Assembly: GCF_028769735.1 (NCBI RefSeq) | Contig: NC_088193.1 | Span: 4,863,814-4,927,813, forward strand | Direction of reading: 5' to 3' | Source of the DNA: Zonotrichia leucophrys gambelii | Taxonomy: Eukaryota > Chordata > Aves > Passeriformes > Passerellidae | Length of the DNA: 64,000 nucleotides | Part shown: in pieces, positions 1-13,216 of the stretch | How positions within the stretch are numbered: position 1 is the first letter of the stretch | Layout: each line of letters starts with the position of its first letter | The notes under the pieces: model-generated | What the model was told of the DNA's origin: nothing | The model's database searches: none | Seen by the model: the letters and a program-made list of their open reading frames with translations, nothing else | Translations under genes and position numbers: made by a program

Positions 1-1955
1 GTGCAGGATGGGGATGCCCATCCTGGTGCTGATGGTTTCTATTGCTGGGTGCAGGGAATGGATCCTGCTTTAGTGAGCTGCTGGTGAAAGGTGAGTGGCC
101 ACAGGGAAGTCTGGAACTTTGCTTCCCTCTAGCCATGGGAATTTTAACTTGGATTTTTGGCAGTTTAATATTCTGCTGAAAACCGTGAGTGTAGAGTGGG
201 TGCACTTCAGAGCATGATGCTGCAAAGTTTTACTCTACTCACAAGGCACTTGGAAGTCTTTCTAGATCAATCACACTTTAACTGCACATTTTTCTCTGCT
301 CTTGCTCTGTCTAATCTCTCTTTGTCTCAGCAATTGTACCTCCTGTCTCTGTCTGCAGCCGATGGTATCGCTCCTGAGAAAGATACGGGTGTGTATATTT
401 AGAAAACGTCTCCTGCATTGTCCTCCCTCAAGGGATTCTTGAAATGGCTTTGGGGGGAAAAAAAGAAAAGGCCAAAATATAGATGCTTTCTGCTTTGTTA
501 GAACAGGGCCCGAGGCAGGAGAGGTGCCCCAGAGCCACACGTGGAGCAGGGCTGGCAGCGCAGCAGGGGATTCACTGAGGAATATTTACTGAGGAATGCA
601 CTGAGGAATATTTACTGTATCAGAGAAATGATTTGGTGCTAAAGACTTCTTTTCTTTTTTATTTGGTAAATCATCCTGTGCTGTGGTTCAAGTGTGGCTG
701 GCAGAGGGGTGAGGGAGGCAGGGTGACAAGTGAGGGGTGGCAGCTGCAGAGGAGATGGGGGAAAAACTTCCACGTGAGCTTTCCCAGGAAAGGCACCGAG
801 TTGTGAAATTAAGCAAGACAGCAGGCAGGGAAGAAGGATGCGCCGTGTTATGGTAATCGCTCTTCTTAATTGCTTTGACTCTGATGACCACTCATTTCTT
901 ATCCTAACAAAGACATGAGAGCCATCCTCTCCGGACTGCAAAAGCACATCCTGAGCAAAGCTCCTCTTGTGGTCTGCCAGGGACCCAAATTTCTTTGTGA
1001 CTGCCAGCACCAAGGTGCAGCTGTGTTGGGACATTGTGGTGGTCATTGTCCCACAGGTGGCTGAGCTCAATGAGCCCAGAGGGAATTTTTTGGAGCAAGG
1101 GGTCGTGCCAGGCATTGATCCAGCACCTCCACACCTGCTCAGCTGAGGTACAGAAAACCAGGCAGAGCTGCTGCCATCAGTGTTTTACCAACCCTCTTTG
1201 AGCTGAATAGAATCCTGTTGCTCAGCTGTGCAATTTGCACTGATTCCTCTGTAAATTCATGGTCTGAACTCACGAGGAGCAGGCAGAAAAGGTGCCTGCT
1301 GCTTTTTGCCTGGGCTTGATCCAGCGCACAATAATTGCGTTGACTGTTTCATTCCATGCTTGGCAGTTCAGGGCTTAGAAATCCCCCACAAAAGAACCCA
1401 GCACACAGAAACTTGACTGGGAGTCTAAAGCAAAGCTGCAACTGGCAGAGGTGCAGATCTTCAGGCTCAATCAGATGCATAAAGACAGGCAGGCCAAGCT
1501 GAGATGGGAATATGTTGCTTCAGCTGTGTGCTGAAAGCTGCTGAAATTTTCCATATCAGAGGCTTGCTTTACAAAAAGGAATGGTCTGGCCTGGGGTTTG
1601 CAGGGAGGAAAACAGCAGTGGTGACGACAGCAGCAATAAAAAGCTTTCCCTGCTTTCCACACTGCTGGGATTTGCTTGTCTGTGCTCTTGCAGTGACTTT
1701 TCAAACCAGTTTTCTCTGTGTACGAATCAAAAGCATCTCCCTGTTTGCCCTTGGTGTGTCCCAGGCTCCAGCAGCCCTGCACCAGTGTCACTGGTCACAG
1801 TGTCTGTGGTTGCTGGTGTCAGAGCTGGGCTGGGCTGTGTCTGGGCTCACAGAGCCTGGAGAGCATCTGTGTTGTGGAGAGGGGCTGATGGAAGCAGTTG
1901 TAGGTATTCATTTAATTTATTTTTTAATGTGGAATGGTGGTTTTTTGCATTTTAG
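1..1955. other. Unique intronic sequence
   Basis: No repeat family, exon or RNA gene recognised apart from the small repeat near 590. Open frames are short and lack any known motif. Confidence 0.5.
574..617. repeat. Short 26-bp direct repeat
   Basis: ACTGAGGAATATTTACTG recurs after 26 bp (574 and 600), with GAGGAATG between. It is a small tandem duplication without other features. Confidence 0.7.
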
Positions 1956-2150
1956 TAGAATCCCAGACTGGTTTGGGTTGGAGGGAACCTTAAAGCTCAT
2001 CTCATTCCAGCCCCTGCCATGGGCAGGGTCACTTTTCACTATCCCAGGTTGCTCCAAGCTCCATCCACCCTGGCCTTGAACACTTCCATGGCAACACTCT
2101 CCGTAATCTGTGCCAGGGCCTCCCTACCCTCACAGGGAGGAATTTTTACC
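1956..2150 (-). mobile_element. CR1 LINE 3' end, truncated
   Basis: In reverse complement this is the standard avian CR1 tail. On the plus strand it shows TTGGGTTGGAGGGAACCTTA, then CCCTGCCATGGGCAGGGTCA, then the antisense of the 'accctggcctggaacacttcca' module. Only the 3' non-coding end survives, as in most CR1 copies, which truncate at the 5' end on insertion. Confidence 0.88.
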
Positions 2151-5100
2151 TCATTGCCATCAAAGTGCCTCTTGATGATTAAACAAACAGCTCAGCTGCA
2201 GGGGAAAAATATTGCCCATGCTCTGAGTTGTTCTGGAGTTCTTCAGAATGAGTCTGAGGAGGAGAGAAATGCTCCCTGGTGCTCTGCAGGAGATTTTTAA
2301 CCAGTCTGAGATTCTCAGTCTGAGTGAGAGCAGTCGTGTTTTTGGAAGGGGAAACTTTGCTGATTCCAGCAACATCTTTTCCTCTGGTAAGGAATAACTG
2401 CTCTGGCTTGGGAGTGCAATCAGGCAGCCCAGCTGGCCCAGGGGATGGCCGGGAGAGGACTTTGGCCTCCCTGCTGCATTTCAATTCCCCCAGCACTGCG
2501 GCAGCGATGGACACTCGGACACCGGTTGCATTAAACATAGGGTCAGTCATTTCCCTGCCTTCATTCTTTGTCTGTAATTCTGCATCTAATGGCAGCAATT
2601 AGTCACTGTCCAAGAAGGGATGAGCAAGCTCCTGGCTCGTCCCGGCTCTCTGACGGATCTGCTCCTCCAGAGGGATGGAAAGGTCATTAGCAGAGGGTTA
2701 GCTATTGATCGGCTTAGGGGAGAGAGAGGGTCCAGAGGTGAAGCTCAGCACCAGGCTTAAACGATGGGCCAGAGAAAGGAAAGAAAAATAGGCTGGCAGC
2801 AGCCCCAGGGAGCCCCCAGCCACCGTGCCACAGATGCAAAGGACAAATTCTTATTGATTGGAGAGGTGTTTTTGGAGGTAGGTTATTTCTTTTCCCTCCC
2901 TAAAGCGGGGACCAATTATGGCTGTTGACTGGCAGAGACAAATGCCACGAGGACCAAGCCTGGATTTCCTAAGACCATCCTGCTTCTCCTTATGGTGGGG
3001 TTGTAAAATCCCATTGTGCTGAAAAGAGCGCCCTTGAACTGGCTGGGAGAGAGAACTATGTCCCAAAAAGGGGAATGGGGCTGAGTTTTGCACACACTCC
3101 TCTGCCAGGTGGGCAGGAACAGCTCTGCAAAATGGCACAGGAGGAAACAAATAAGGAATTGGTGGCTCTTGTGTAGGAAATCCTGAGTGCAGGCTGGAGA
3201 AGTAATGGGGTGCTTTGGGCAGTGGCTGAGATAGAGGGAGGACAGAAGGATCCAGGGCAGATTCAATGATTTCTAAGCTCGTTTCAAGCACTGGCTATAA
3301 TTAAGTTGTTCAGCAGATAAATTAAGGCCATTGCCAAGCTCTAGGAGGGAAGGACCTTTATGGTGGATGAGGGCCAGGCTCTCCTCAGGGCGGGCGGGTT
3401 CTTCCCGACCATCAGTCACACCTCAGGGCCTGTTGAACACCCTCCGACCTCCTCTTCCATCACAGCTGTGTCAAAAAGAGGGATGAGGTTATTGACCGTG
3501 TCAAGAGGGCTGATAAATCACAGCCTCCAAGCTGGCAGTGCAGGATACCCTTGGTCTGCTTGGCTTGGGCTTCGTCCTCTGCCCAGCTGGGAGTGTCCCT
3601 CCATCCATGGTGTTCCTAAAGAGACATCAGAGGTGATGCTGCCAGAGCTCTTCCTTAGGGTCTCAGAAGTGTGTGCTCTAATGCCTAACTCATCCCCTTG
3701 CCTGGCTAGCTGTGCTTCCCACGTGGAAACTGGCTCTATTCCCTGAGTTGTCTCACTCCTGGAGGCTCCTTTCTCTGCAAAAGAGGCGTGAAACCATTTC
3801 TGCTCCTCCAGGCCAAGGGCTTCACATTGAGACAAGGGTGAAAAGCTGATAAGCCCACCCAGCCCTTGCAGGCAGCACTGCCAAGAATCTCTTGATGCTC
3901 TCACAACCAAAACCCAGGCTCACAACCAACAGCCAGGCTCAGGATTCACATGCAGGTGTGTTGTGGTGTGATGTCATAGCTTGCCTCAGTTTTCCCAGTC
4001 CTTCCCCAGGTTCCAATCACCTCTCCTTTCCCCCACCCTGAGCCCCTTCTGAGTGCTGTCTGTCAGTCCTGGCATTCCAGAAGGGCGTTGAGTGATTGGC
4101 AGAGTTCAAAAGATGCCTTTCAGCCCTGGAGGACATTGGGCCATCCAGGTGTCCTTTGTCCCTTGTCCCTCCCCTCCTGTCCCTGCTTGGTGGCTCCCTC
4201 CCCCTTCCCTGCCCCTCTCCCCGGGGTTCAAAGGAACAGCAACCACGGGCTCAGGGAGTTCTGTTGGAGCTGGTGCTGCATTCAGAGGCCTGTGGGCCAG
4301 AATAAAGCTCTGCATCCAAACCCTCCATCAGAACCGACTCCTTTCCTTCACCATCGCCTTAAAGCTTCTCTACCAGACGGAAACCTGAGCTTCTGCATGC
4401 CTGGACTTGTCTCTAGTACCCAGCTGCAGCATCCAGCCAGCCAAAAGTGTCTCTGAGGTGAAACCACCACAGTTTCCACCTTTGGTCAAGCAGCAAGGGC
4501 CAGAAAAGCCAGGCACGACCATCCGGTTATATTGATAATAATTCCAAGACGGGTGGGAAGAAGGGAGAGCAGCAAGGCGGGATACCTGCACCCTTCCCAT
4601 GCTCATTCTGTCTCCACCCTGCCAGTGATGGAGTGTAACCCTCTCCTCTGTAGTGATTATCCTGTTCTTGGAGGCTTCTTTGACCTTCAGCAGCAGATGG
4701 ATAATGCTGCGGGCAGGCAGGAGGAAGGCTCGGGAGCGCTGCCTTCAATACGGCTTCGCCCTCCTGATTTATACAGGGGAGCGAGCGGTGCTGATGCTCG
4801 CTGCTGCTCATAGATTATCTTCATTCCAGCAGCACTCAGGCAGACAGCAGAGGTAACAGAGAGCCATCCGCCACCCTATCCGTCACCTTCCCTCCGGCAC
4901 TGGCGGTGGCTGCCGCAGAGCCGCCGCTTCCAGGGGAAACCTTCCCTCTCCATCAAACACCGCAGCAAAAAGTCATATTCTGCAAACAGGTCCATGGATC
5001 TCTGGGGAGCTTGTCATGGCTGTGTCTCTCCCAAGCCTCTCTGGAGGACAGGGAAGCAGGGATGGAAGAATGCTGGAGGGGAGCTGATGGGCTCAGGGGA

Positions 5101-5224
5101 GCAGGAGGGTTGAGGTCTCTGTTCAGCCCAGGGTGGTGCTGGGATTCATGGCTGTGTTTCAAGGTCTGGGCATCTCAGTTCAACCAGTGGAAGGTGCTAA
5201 GGAACCACTGTGATTTCTTGCATT
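2151..5224. other. Unique sequence without recognised genes
   Basis: Repeat-poor. There is a GC-richer patch near 4,740-4,930 with some CpG but no promoter-like density. No exon supported. Confidence 0.45.
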
Positions 5225-5323
5225 GATTTTGTTTTATTTTATTTATTTTATATTATTATTCTATTCTGCTTTATTTTATTTTATTGTATTGTATTTTATT
5301 GTATTTTATTTTATTTTTTAATT
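5225..5323. repeat. (TTTTA)n low-complexity tract
   Basis: Runs of TTTTA, TTTA and TTGTA units make about 100 bp of imperfect T/A simple repeat. Confidence 0.88.
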
Positions 5324-7020
5324 TTCCCTCTCCTCACTTCTCAGGCCTTCATTTCCTGAAATGGGATTAATCTTAATCTTACTTACCCTCCTCCTAGGGG
5401 AGCGGGGAGGCTTGTTCCGTTCATGTCTGGAAAATGCTCTGAAATCCTCTGATGAAAGGTGCTGACAGAGCACTGAGGAATTCCAGGATTCACGGTTTTA
5501 GCTTAACAGAGAGGTGGAAAGCACAAGGGGCTGAGGAGGTGGTTCTGTCAGCGTGGTGGGGCTCAGAGTGCTGGGGGGAGCTGGCAGTGGGGTCCCTGGG
5601 AGATGCCCCCTACAAAGGACACTGAGAATCACATTTTTTGAGCTGAAAGTAGAAAGTCTTGGCAGCCGCACCAGCCAGGAGTATCTCGGGAGGAGGGGTG
5701 GGAAGCCTAAAGGCAAGTTATACCTTTCTTCTCTCGCTGCCTCTGAGAACACATGAATTATCCAGCCTTCCTTTGCTGCCTGGAGACCAGGATCAAACCC
5801 AGGTATGCAGAGTGCTGGTGTTTGTGCTGAGGCTGGGCAGACGGGGGGTGCAGCAGGCAAGGTGTGGGGCCTGCAGTGCTCCCTCTTGGAGAGCATCGTG
5901 CATTTTGGCTCTGAATTGAATTTTAATTCCTCCTTTTCTTTTCTTTTTTTTTTAATATTGTAAAATAGTCAGGGTTTAGATATCTGCACTTCTCTTTTTT
6001 TTATAATCAGCTGTATGTAAAATGTGCCCAGTAGCCCAAACATAATGAATGTACTCAGCGTGGAGCCAGAGGAGTGTTATGTGCAGGGAGCTCTGCAGGT
6101 TCCCAGTGCTGCACCTCCTCCTTGGGTAGCTCCAAACAAAATCCTACCACTGAAACCTCCACAGGCTTCAGGAGAGGTGGGAGACTGCACATCCCAATCC
6201 TCCTTTTGCTTGAGAGAACCCTGTTTCTAACACCAATTTGATCAGCATCCCGTGGCTGAGCAACCTGGGCTTGGTGCATTCAAAATTGCCCTGCGGCATA
6301 AGATGAACAAAATCTGAATGCCTGGTGAGCAGCAGTCCATCGTGCAGGAGGATATATTGCTCCAAATGGAAATAATTTCTATTGCTAGGGAAGAGAGTGG
6401 CCTGTTCTGAGCTATTGCACTGGGCTGCTCAGTAATTTGTGCAGTGCAGATGGGAGTGCAGAGTCTTTACTGCTGGAGAAAGCTCGAGTCAAGTTGTTAA
6501 GGAAGAAATATAATCAGAAAGAGCCAGGAAACATAAAGATCAAAGTTGAGAATAATTTACATTTCATCAAGAACTTGTGGAAAAAGGACAAGGAAAAAAA
6601 GCAAGCCCTGTCGGTTATGTGAGGTTTTCAGCAGAAGGAGTAGGATTCAGGAGCAAAACACACAGAAACTGACTTTTCCCTGTATTTTCAAAGTGAGAAT
6701 TGACTGCCGAGCCACAAGTGTTACTTGAAGCGACATTTGTGGGCGCGCTGTGAAAATCCTCAGACAGCACAAAGCCTTGTTCAGCAGCAGCCATGTGTCA
6801 CTTTGAACCCTGTGATGCTCTCGCGGGTGCTCTGACAGCGGGGACATGGGATCCAGGAGCTTGGAATAGATGGCATTGGGCTTATCCATAAAGTTTGTGG
6901 TTTTCTGCCAGCCTTTTGCCTCCATTTTTTGGGGAGGATCACCATGCAGAGGGAGAAGTGGATACATTGATGGGATGCAATTTGTCCTCTTGCCCAACTC
7001 CTTGGAATGTTCATGTATCA
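5324..7020. other. Unique sequence
   Basis: Contains a T-rich patch (5,925-6,005) and otherwise ordinary intronic sequence. No gene recognised. Confidence 0.45.
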
Positions 7021-7262
7021 TTCCTCTATCTGTAGCATTTTAATGCCTTTATAAAACGTTTCCTAACGACAGAAAGATAATTTGGCTAATGCAGCTCTGC
7101 ACAATTAGGTTCCTCAGTTAACATCATGTTCCTGCATCAGCTGCCCTTTCCCTTGTAGCCTATTTTTCATACCCTGGGTAAATATGTTTAATAATCAATT
7201 GGCATGTTATTAACGCACAATAACGATCTCACTAAATCGAAGCTCAGGCTTTATTTGAGACA
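7021..7262. promoter_or_regulatory. Candidate conserved non-coding element
   Basis: AT-rich, repeat-free block with GCTAAT, TAATAATCAATTGG and TTATTAACG, so several homeodomain-type cores lie close together. The contrast with GC-richer flanks resembles conserved enhancers in introns of neuronal genes. Conservation was not tested. Confidence 0.3.
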
Positions 7263-8559
7263 CTTACAGTAAATATTGACTGTTCTGCAGAATTATGGCA
7301 GAGCCCTGAGCAGTCTGTTCCAATGGGAACAGGATCCATTTTTTAATACCAGTTATTGATTTTCGGCAAGCAAAGTGCCTGGAGACGTCTGTGGTTTTCC
7401 TTCTCCTCTCTGTGAGCTGTTGGGATGGACACTCACCAGGGAGATGATTTCTTTGTTCCATCAGTAGTGCCATGGCTGGGGATGGGCAGAGCTGATGGGC
7501 ATTTCTCCCTCTCCCTTTGGAAGTTTTGCCAAGGCCAAGGTCACTCCCATCCAGCAGTGCTGGCTGGAGACAGGTCCCTGCCACCCGCCAGGGTGACAAC
7601 TGCTTGCTGCGAATGTTCTGGTTTAATCTTCTGCCCTTAATTGCTGCTAAGGAAAAAAAAAATTGGCTTGTTTGGACATTTGATGAAGCTTCCTGCCAGC
7701 TCCCATTTTCCTGCTGTCCTGTGACCTGTCCACTCAAAGGCTGATGAGAATCGACACTCGCTTCTCCTGGAGCATCCTTGGGTGATGTGCCCCTGGCACC
7801 TCCACACGGATGAGCCAGCTGATGTGGGGGTGGCATGTTTACAGTCCTGCTAAGATCCACTCTCTCTTCCTCTGTGCTCCCTGTGTCTCACCATTGCATC
7901 CTTTTAATCAGGGTCACCCTTTAGGATTACTTTTATCTGTGCTAATTCCCATCCCCAGGAGTGAGGTTGGTCATCCTGCTCATGCTGGTATTTGATGATG
8001 GTGCCACCATCATGTGTTAGGCTGCTTTTCCCAGAGGAATGGGAAAGCACTTTCACCCAGTGCTTACAAAAGCCTTGGAAATAGCAGATATCTCCATCAG
8101 ATATCTCAAGTTTTCACTCATGTGGGACAGGAGGGAGATGGAGGCGAGTCACATCCCATGCAAGGTGTATTAGTGAACGCCTCAGAGGGAGCAGGTAGGG
8201 TGGGTTCTCCCTGCTATTATCTTGTTGGAGCCATGGAGAAAGATTTGAAGGGCAGGGTGACTCTCAGGGCTGAGAGTTACTGCGTGTGATGTACAGCACA
8301 TGGAATTCCTCAGGAATGACTTTGCAGATCATTCTCCTGGTGGGCAAATTCATTTGCCGGAGGTAGAGACAAGGAGCACGTCTGTGCTAGGTGTGTGTGC
8401 AGGGATGCAGGGACAGCTGTGCACACTCTGAGGCCAGAGGAGCCTCCAGATGTGCACAAGCTCTTGTAAATGGCTGTGATGCCTTGTTAAGGCAGGAGCT
8501 GCTTCCCGAGCCAGGAGCTGGGGAAAGGGCTGTGCCTTGGCCGTAGCTCATGGAGATTT
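7263..8559. other. Unique sequence
   Basis: No repeat or coding signal recognised. The 198-codon minus-strand frame (7,264-7,860) shows no domain and no exon-like borders. Confidence 0.45.
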
Positions 8560-8850
8560 GAAGTCCATTGGCGTGGCTGACTGTCTGTGTATATTTATGT
8601 AGAAGACTTTGCGTCCCTGGAAGGTGCTGCTGCTTGTTATTTTGACTGATTACAGGAGAGTGACTGTACTACAATAGCAGGAGCCACTCATTAGCTTTGG
8701 CGTAGCACAGAGAAATCGGCAACTTGTTCCAGCCACATCTGCCCCTGGAGGTGAATATTAAACAGGAATTGATCCCGGGTAATGAGAACACAGCCCGGGC
8801 TGCTGTGATTAGCACTGGTTGAATTTTAAATAGTTAATTATTTCAACAGG
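8560..8850. promoter_or_regulatory. Candidate conserved non-coding element
   Basis: Repeat-free block with CTCATTAGC, GTGATTAGC and TAGTTAATTATTTC. Composition shifts from the flanks and the sites are clustered, as in neural enhancers. Inference only. Confidence 0.27.
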
Positions 8851-8862
8851 CAAAAGGAGCTG

Positions 8863-8962
8863 TTTGGGGGTGGGAGGGTGTGTTGTGTTTGGGGTGGTGG
8901 CTGTGTGTGAAGGGGTAAGTGTTGGTGTGGTGGCAGTGAGTGTTTTGGGGGTGTGGGTGGCT
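8863..8962. repeat. GT-rich low-complexity tract
   Basis: Degenerate G and GTGTG runs; the minus strand reads as His/Pro/Thr-rich spurious frames. Confidence 0.75.
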
Positions 8963-11913
8963 CAGATTTGGAAGGTTTGTGTGCATATGGTGTGAATGTG
9001 AGCAGGGTACACCTGGAATGGTGCCTGGGGAGGGCTGCAGGGTGCTTCTGTGCAGGTGAGAAGGTAGATGGGTGGCCCCATGACACCTGGAAGTGCATAT
9101 CTTAGCGCAAACAAGTTTTGGGCAGAGTTCAAACAGCTGTGGAGATGAGGGTCTGAGGGCACGTGTGTGTGAGCTGCCCCAGCTGAGTGTGCAGGGTCCA
9201 TAACCAGTCTCTCCAGCCTCAGGACAGGAAAAACCCGAGGAAACAGGTCTGGAAAGTTGCGATGGGAATGCATTGAGTCCTGTTTTTCTTGCATTCCCCC
9301 ACCTCTGCTCCCTTCTTCTGGAGTGCTGCAGAAACAAAGGGAAGGCGAGAGAAGTTGGCGGGTGCCAGGGGAAGGCGTGCTGTCTGCCTGGAGACAGGGG
9401 AATTATCCAGCTTCAATAAATACCTTTCAAAAAGAGAGAAAAGAAAGAGAATTTCGCCCTTCTCCTCACCCCACGCCTCCCAAAATACCAAATCACCATG
9501 ATTAAAAATTGACTCAAATGGACAAGCAGGCCCGGTAATTGATTGTGGCCTTTCATTCTTGCAGCCACACTTAATTAACCTTTAGACTCAAATACCAAGC
9601 ACTGGTTAGACAGAAAGGTGCAGGCAGGAAGGAAGACGACAGTGCCTGTTGGGAGGATCCCAGGCTCTGAGAAGTCCTTTGGGGTGAAGATGCCTGGATG
9701 ATGCTCTGAGGAAGAGCAGGCTGTGCAATAACACAAGGCTCGGATTTGGAGGTTTGGTTCCCTTTCCCAGACTGTAGAAGGAAGAATAACCCCTTCCCAG
9801 ATTATTTTCCCCCAGTGTATTCCATCTCAGCTCCCTTACCTGTGCTGTTGCTGATATTTATTTCTTAGAACCATTGACAGGAGCTGACACCAAGTTGTGC
9901 TCAGCTGTAAGAAAACACCAGGCTGAAAACCGCACAGATGGGTTTGTCTTTGTGTGTTGAGTGCTACCTTGTAGCAGGGAAAAAATGCAAAATGTGTGGC
10001 AAGGAATGCTGTAAATGGACTCTCAGGTAGTAAAAGCTCTTAGTTGAAGGATCGTTTTTTTTTCACAATGTGTTTCTTGTTAAATCAGTCTCCAGAACTA
10101 AAACAAAAATGTTGCAAGCAGAGATTCCTGTGGCCTTTCCTTTAGGGAAGGATTCAAAGTCCATTGTTTGGTATGAGGATCTGAGACAATCAAGGATAAA
10201 TATCCTGTCCCAGGGACTGTGTCAGGCTTGGTCCTCCCACAGTAATACCTCCTTGTTGGACCTCCCCAGGCTATTCCCTGAGGATCCCTGAGGTGGAAGA
10301 CCTTTTTGGGTTCAAAATGGGTATTTTTGTCCATTTCAAGAGCTGCCTGTCTCCCACACACCCCTGTTTCTTTTCAGCCATGGATCCTGTGGTTTTATGC
10401 TCGGGAGGATTAATGCAGAGTGCCTGTGGCCTCCTTACAGCACGAGTTGTCTCTGCTCTGTGCAGTGCAAACATGCTTTGACCTGGAAATCCACTGCCAG
10501 CAGCAGATGGAGCAGACCTGCAGGCCCAGCTGCTCCGTGCCCTGCCAGGTGCTGGGGATGCTTTGGTTTTTAAATGCTTTGGTTGAAAAACACTCCGAGT
10601 CTGCTCTCAAATTGGGGATGTATCAGAGGAAACTTGGGGTGAGGCATCAAAATGTGTGCTCTAAATGAGGTGACTCATTTCAGAGGAGACGAGGATGAGC
10701 GAAGAGGAGGCTCTGAGTGGTGGATCCAACAAAGGTGACACTGCTTTGATGGTGTAGTATCAGTTCTGCTTTTTACATCAAGCCCAGGTTCAGCTCAAAA
10801 ACAGGATTGCTGATTTGGAGAGCGCAGCTGAAAGCCAGAAGCGTGAATACAAAATACACGGCACGATAAACAGGGAGGGCTCCTATAGGAACAATAGCAG
10901 CTCGTGAATGTCCATGGGAAATCGTTTGCTTCCAGATATGTAAATGTCTGAGCTTGTCCAGGAAGCCTGGTCCCAGATTTTTGGATAGGGCAGCAGTGGC
11001 TGAGCTTGGCTTGTACTCTGGGCTCTGTGCAGGACTTGGGCTGGGTCCTACCCACAGCTCTTTCTGTATTCATCTCCCTTCGACCAGGGGCCTCGGGAGG
11101 CTTGGAGACAAATTGCATTTGTGCCTATCAGATGGAGACTTTGGGGGTTTGAGCAGGAATTCTCTGCCTTTTGTCTTTTATCATTAGGAGTCAGGGATGG
11201 AGGTGACAACAGAGTCATGTATGAATGCAGAGTAAACAAAGCTGCGTGTGGGTGTGATGACATGTTTCTTTTGTCCTTAATGTATTCATCCTCTGAGTGC
11301 TCCAGGGTTATGCATTTAATTTGTTGTGCAATTGGCAGAGCTTTAGAAGTACTTAAGCATCCAGCTATCCTTGCCCAAAAATAACTGGAAAGCAACTGGG
11401 GTTGGGTTTTTTTGTTCAGGAGGAGGTGGGCCAAGGAGATAAATGTGTTCTGCAAGGCAGGAACGCAGCCCAGTCCTGACAGGCCCACCGTGGTTTTCTG
11501 GTTATTTGGGTCTTTTCTTCAACCCTTCCCCAGTTCGAAGCAGCTCTGGCTACAAGGAGCTCTGAGGGAGGAAGTGTGGGTTGGTGGTTACAGCACCAGC
11601 TCAGGATTTAGGTGATTTAGGTTGAACCTCTCATTTTGCTGCTGTCTTTCTGTGTCATCTAAGTCTCTCTGCAGTTGTAATATCACCATTTCTGCAGAGA
11701 GGGGTTGCAAGAGTAAATATATTAAAGATTGGGAGGCATTAAGGTGCTGTGGGAAGGCTCCTGCAGAGAAAGAGAGCATGCACCTGCAAATCTCAGTGGC
11801 TCAGAGGGTCGACAAAAGCAGCCTCAAATATATTATTTTTAATATCTCATTATTTCTGAGTCCGCTGGAAGATTTTGAACCGTCCTTGGCAGGAAGGAGA
11901 CCTTCCTTGTCAG
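8963..11913. other. Unique sequence with one AT-rich island
   Basis: Ordinary intronic sequence. A compact AT-rich block at about 9,490-9,605 (GGTAATTGATTG, CTTAATTAACC) is a further enhancer candidate. No gene recognised. Confidence 0.4.
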
Positions 11914-12145
11914 GTCATAGAATCAAAGAATTTAGGCTGGAAAAGACCTCCAAGATCATCAAGTCCAACCTGTGACTGATCCCCACCTTGTCAATCAGAC
12001 CAGAGCACTGAGTGCCCATCCAGTCATTTCTTGAACACCTCCAGGGATGGTGACTCCACCACCTCCTTGGGCAGCCCATTCCAATGCCTGACAATCCTTT
12101 CAGTGAAGAAATTCTTCCTGATGTCCAACCTGAAGTCCAGAGCAG
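11914..12145 (-). mobile_element. CR1 LINE fragment keeping the ORF2 C-terminus
   Basis: The minus strand encodes [20 protein letters not shown] and then [16 protein letters not shown], the well-known end of the CR1 reverse-transcriptase ORF, followed by the 3' tail ('tcatagaatcaaagaattt' on the plus strand). It reads open over about 40 codons but lacks nearly all of ORF2, so it is a dead fragment. It may extend slightly past 12,145. Confidence 0.9.
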
Positions 12146-12589
12146 TGGCTTTTATCTCCCTCCCTTTGTGATGTTGGGTCCTGGCGCTGTCTTTCATAAA
12201 AACAAGCCCAAGGTGGACCCCATTGACAGTGCAGGCTCTCTGTGGCACTCTTGACTGGGAAATTGAGGATTTTGGGTTAATCTGGGTGCTTGGCACTCCT
12301 CAAAGTTGGGCTCAAGGTGCTGGTGCCCAACATCATCTCCAGGTTGGTTCATCTCAACGATTGGTTTGGCTCTGCTGTGGAAGGCACTCAGCAGCAGGCA
12401 AGGCCTTGGTTCTCACTGTCAGAGCTGCACAACAGCACTGCTCAGGAGCCATTTCTGAACCCTCACGGATGTGTTTGGCAGCTGATAACGGGGCTGAACT
12501 TTCTGTTTCAGATCCTACAGAAGTTTGGAGCTGAAAAACCTTGTGAGCCCAGGGCCTGAACCCCTAGGAAGATTAAAATTCCCTACCCC
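12146..12589. other. Unclassified sequence next to CR1
   Basis: No clear repeat match by eye. It may include diverged upstream CR1 sequence, since the minus frame stays open to 12,296. Confidence 0.35.
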
Positions 12590-12785
12590 TACTTCGAAAG
12601 GCACTGAGAGTCTGTCTGGCAAGACAGGTTCATTAACAAATTAATAGAATAATCAGCGGGGCTTTGTGTGCGTTTTGCAGATAAAAAACTGGTAACAGCG
12701 TTCTTTGGCTCTTTAATGGCTGATAAGAGCCAACTATCTGCTCCATGGCGGGGCTAATCACAGAGATAACAGAGGTTAAATCAAC
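12590..12785. promoter_or_regulatory. Candidate element with GATA-type motifs
   Basis: Repeat-free block with CAGATAAAAA, GCTGATAAGAGC and AGAGATAAC, plus two GGCTAATC/TTAATGG cores in under 200 bp. Clustered GATA-like and homeodomain-like cores suggest an enhancer; not verified. Confidence 0.3.
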
Positions 12786-13047
12786 TGCGGGGCCTGGCGA
12801 GGGGCCGCGCAGAGGCGGGGATGGATGGAGGTGGGAGCTCAGGGGTTTTAAACATGATGAAAGGGAATAGCAGCGAAGTGAGGGGAGGGAGAAAACCAGC
12901 AGCAAGCTCTGTGGATATTTTTAGGAGAACTGTGCAAAGACCACGAAGGTTGAGCTGCTGGGAGGCTGATGCAGTGGGGAAGTGGCTGGGTGGGGTGCAG
13001 GGAGCTCTGTCTGCTCTTGGGTCTTTCCATGGGGGTTTGGACAAGGA

Positions 13048-13216
13048 ACAGGTTGCCCAGAGATGCTGTGGCTGTCCCATCCCTGGAAGTGTCCAAGGCC
13101 AGGTTGGGCAGGGCTTGGAGCAACTGCTCTTATGGAAGGTGTGCCTGCCCATGGCAGGGTGTTGAATGAGGTGATCTTTAATGTCCCTCCCAACCCAAAC
13201 CATTCCATGACTCCAC
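13048..13216 (+). mobile_element. CR1 LINE 3' end, truncated
   Basis: Forward CR1 tail: GGTTGCCCAGAGATGCTGTG, CATCCCTGGAAGTGTCCAAG, TGCCCATGGCAGGG, ending CCCAACCCAAACCATTCC. Confidence 0.92.
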
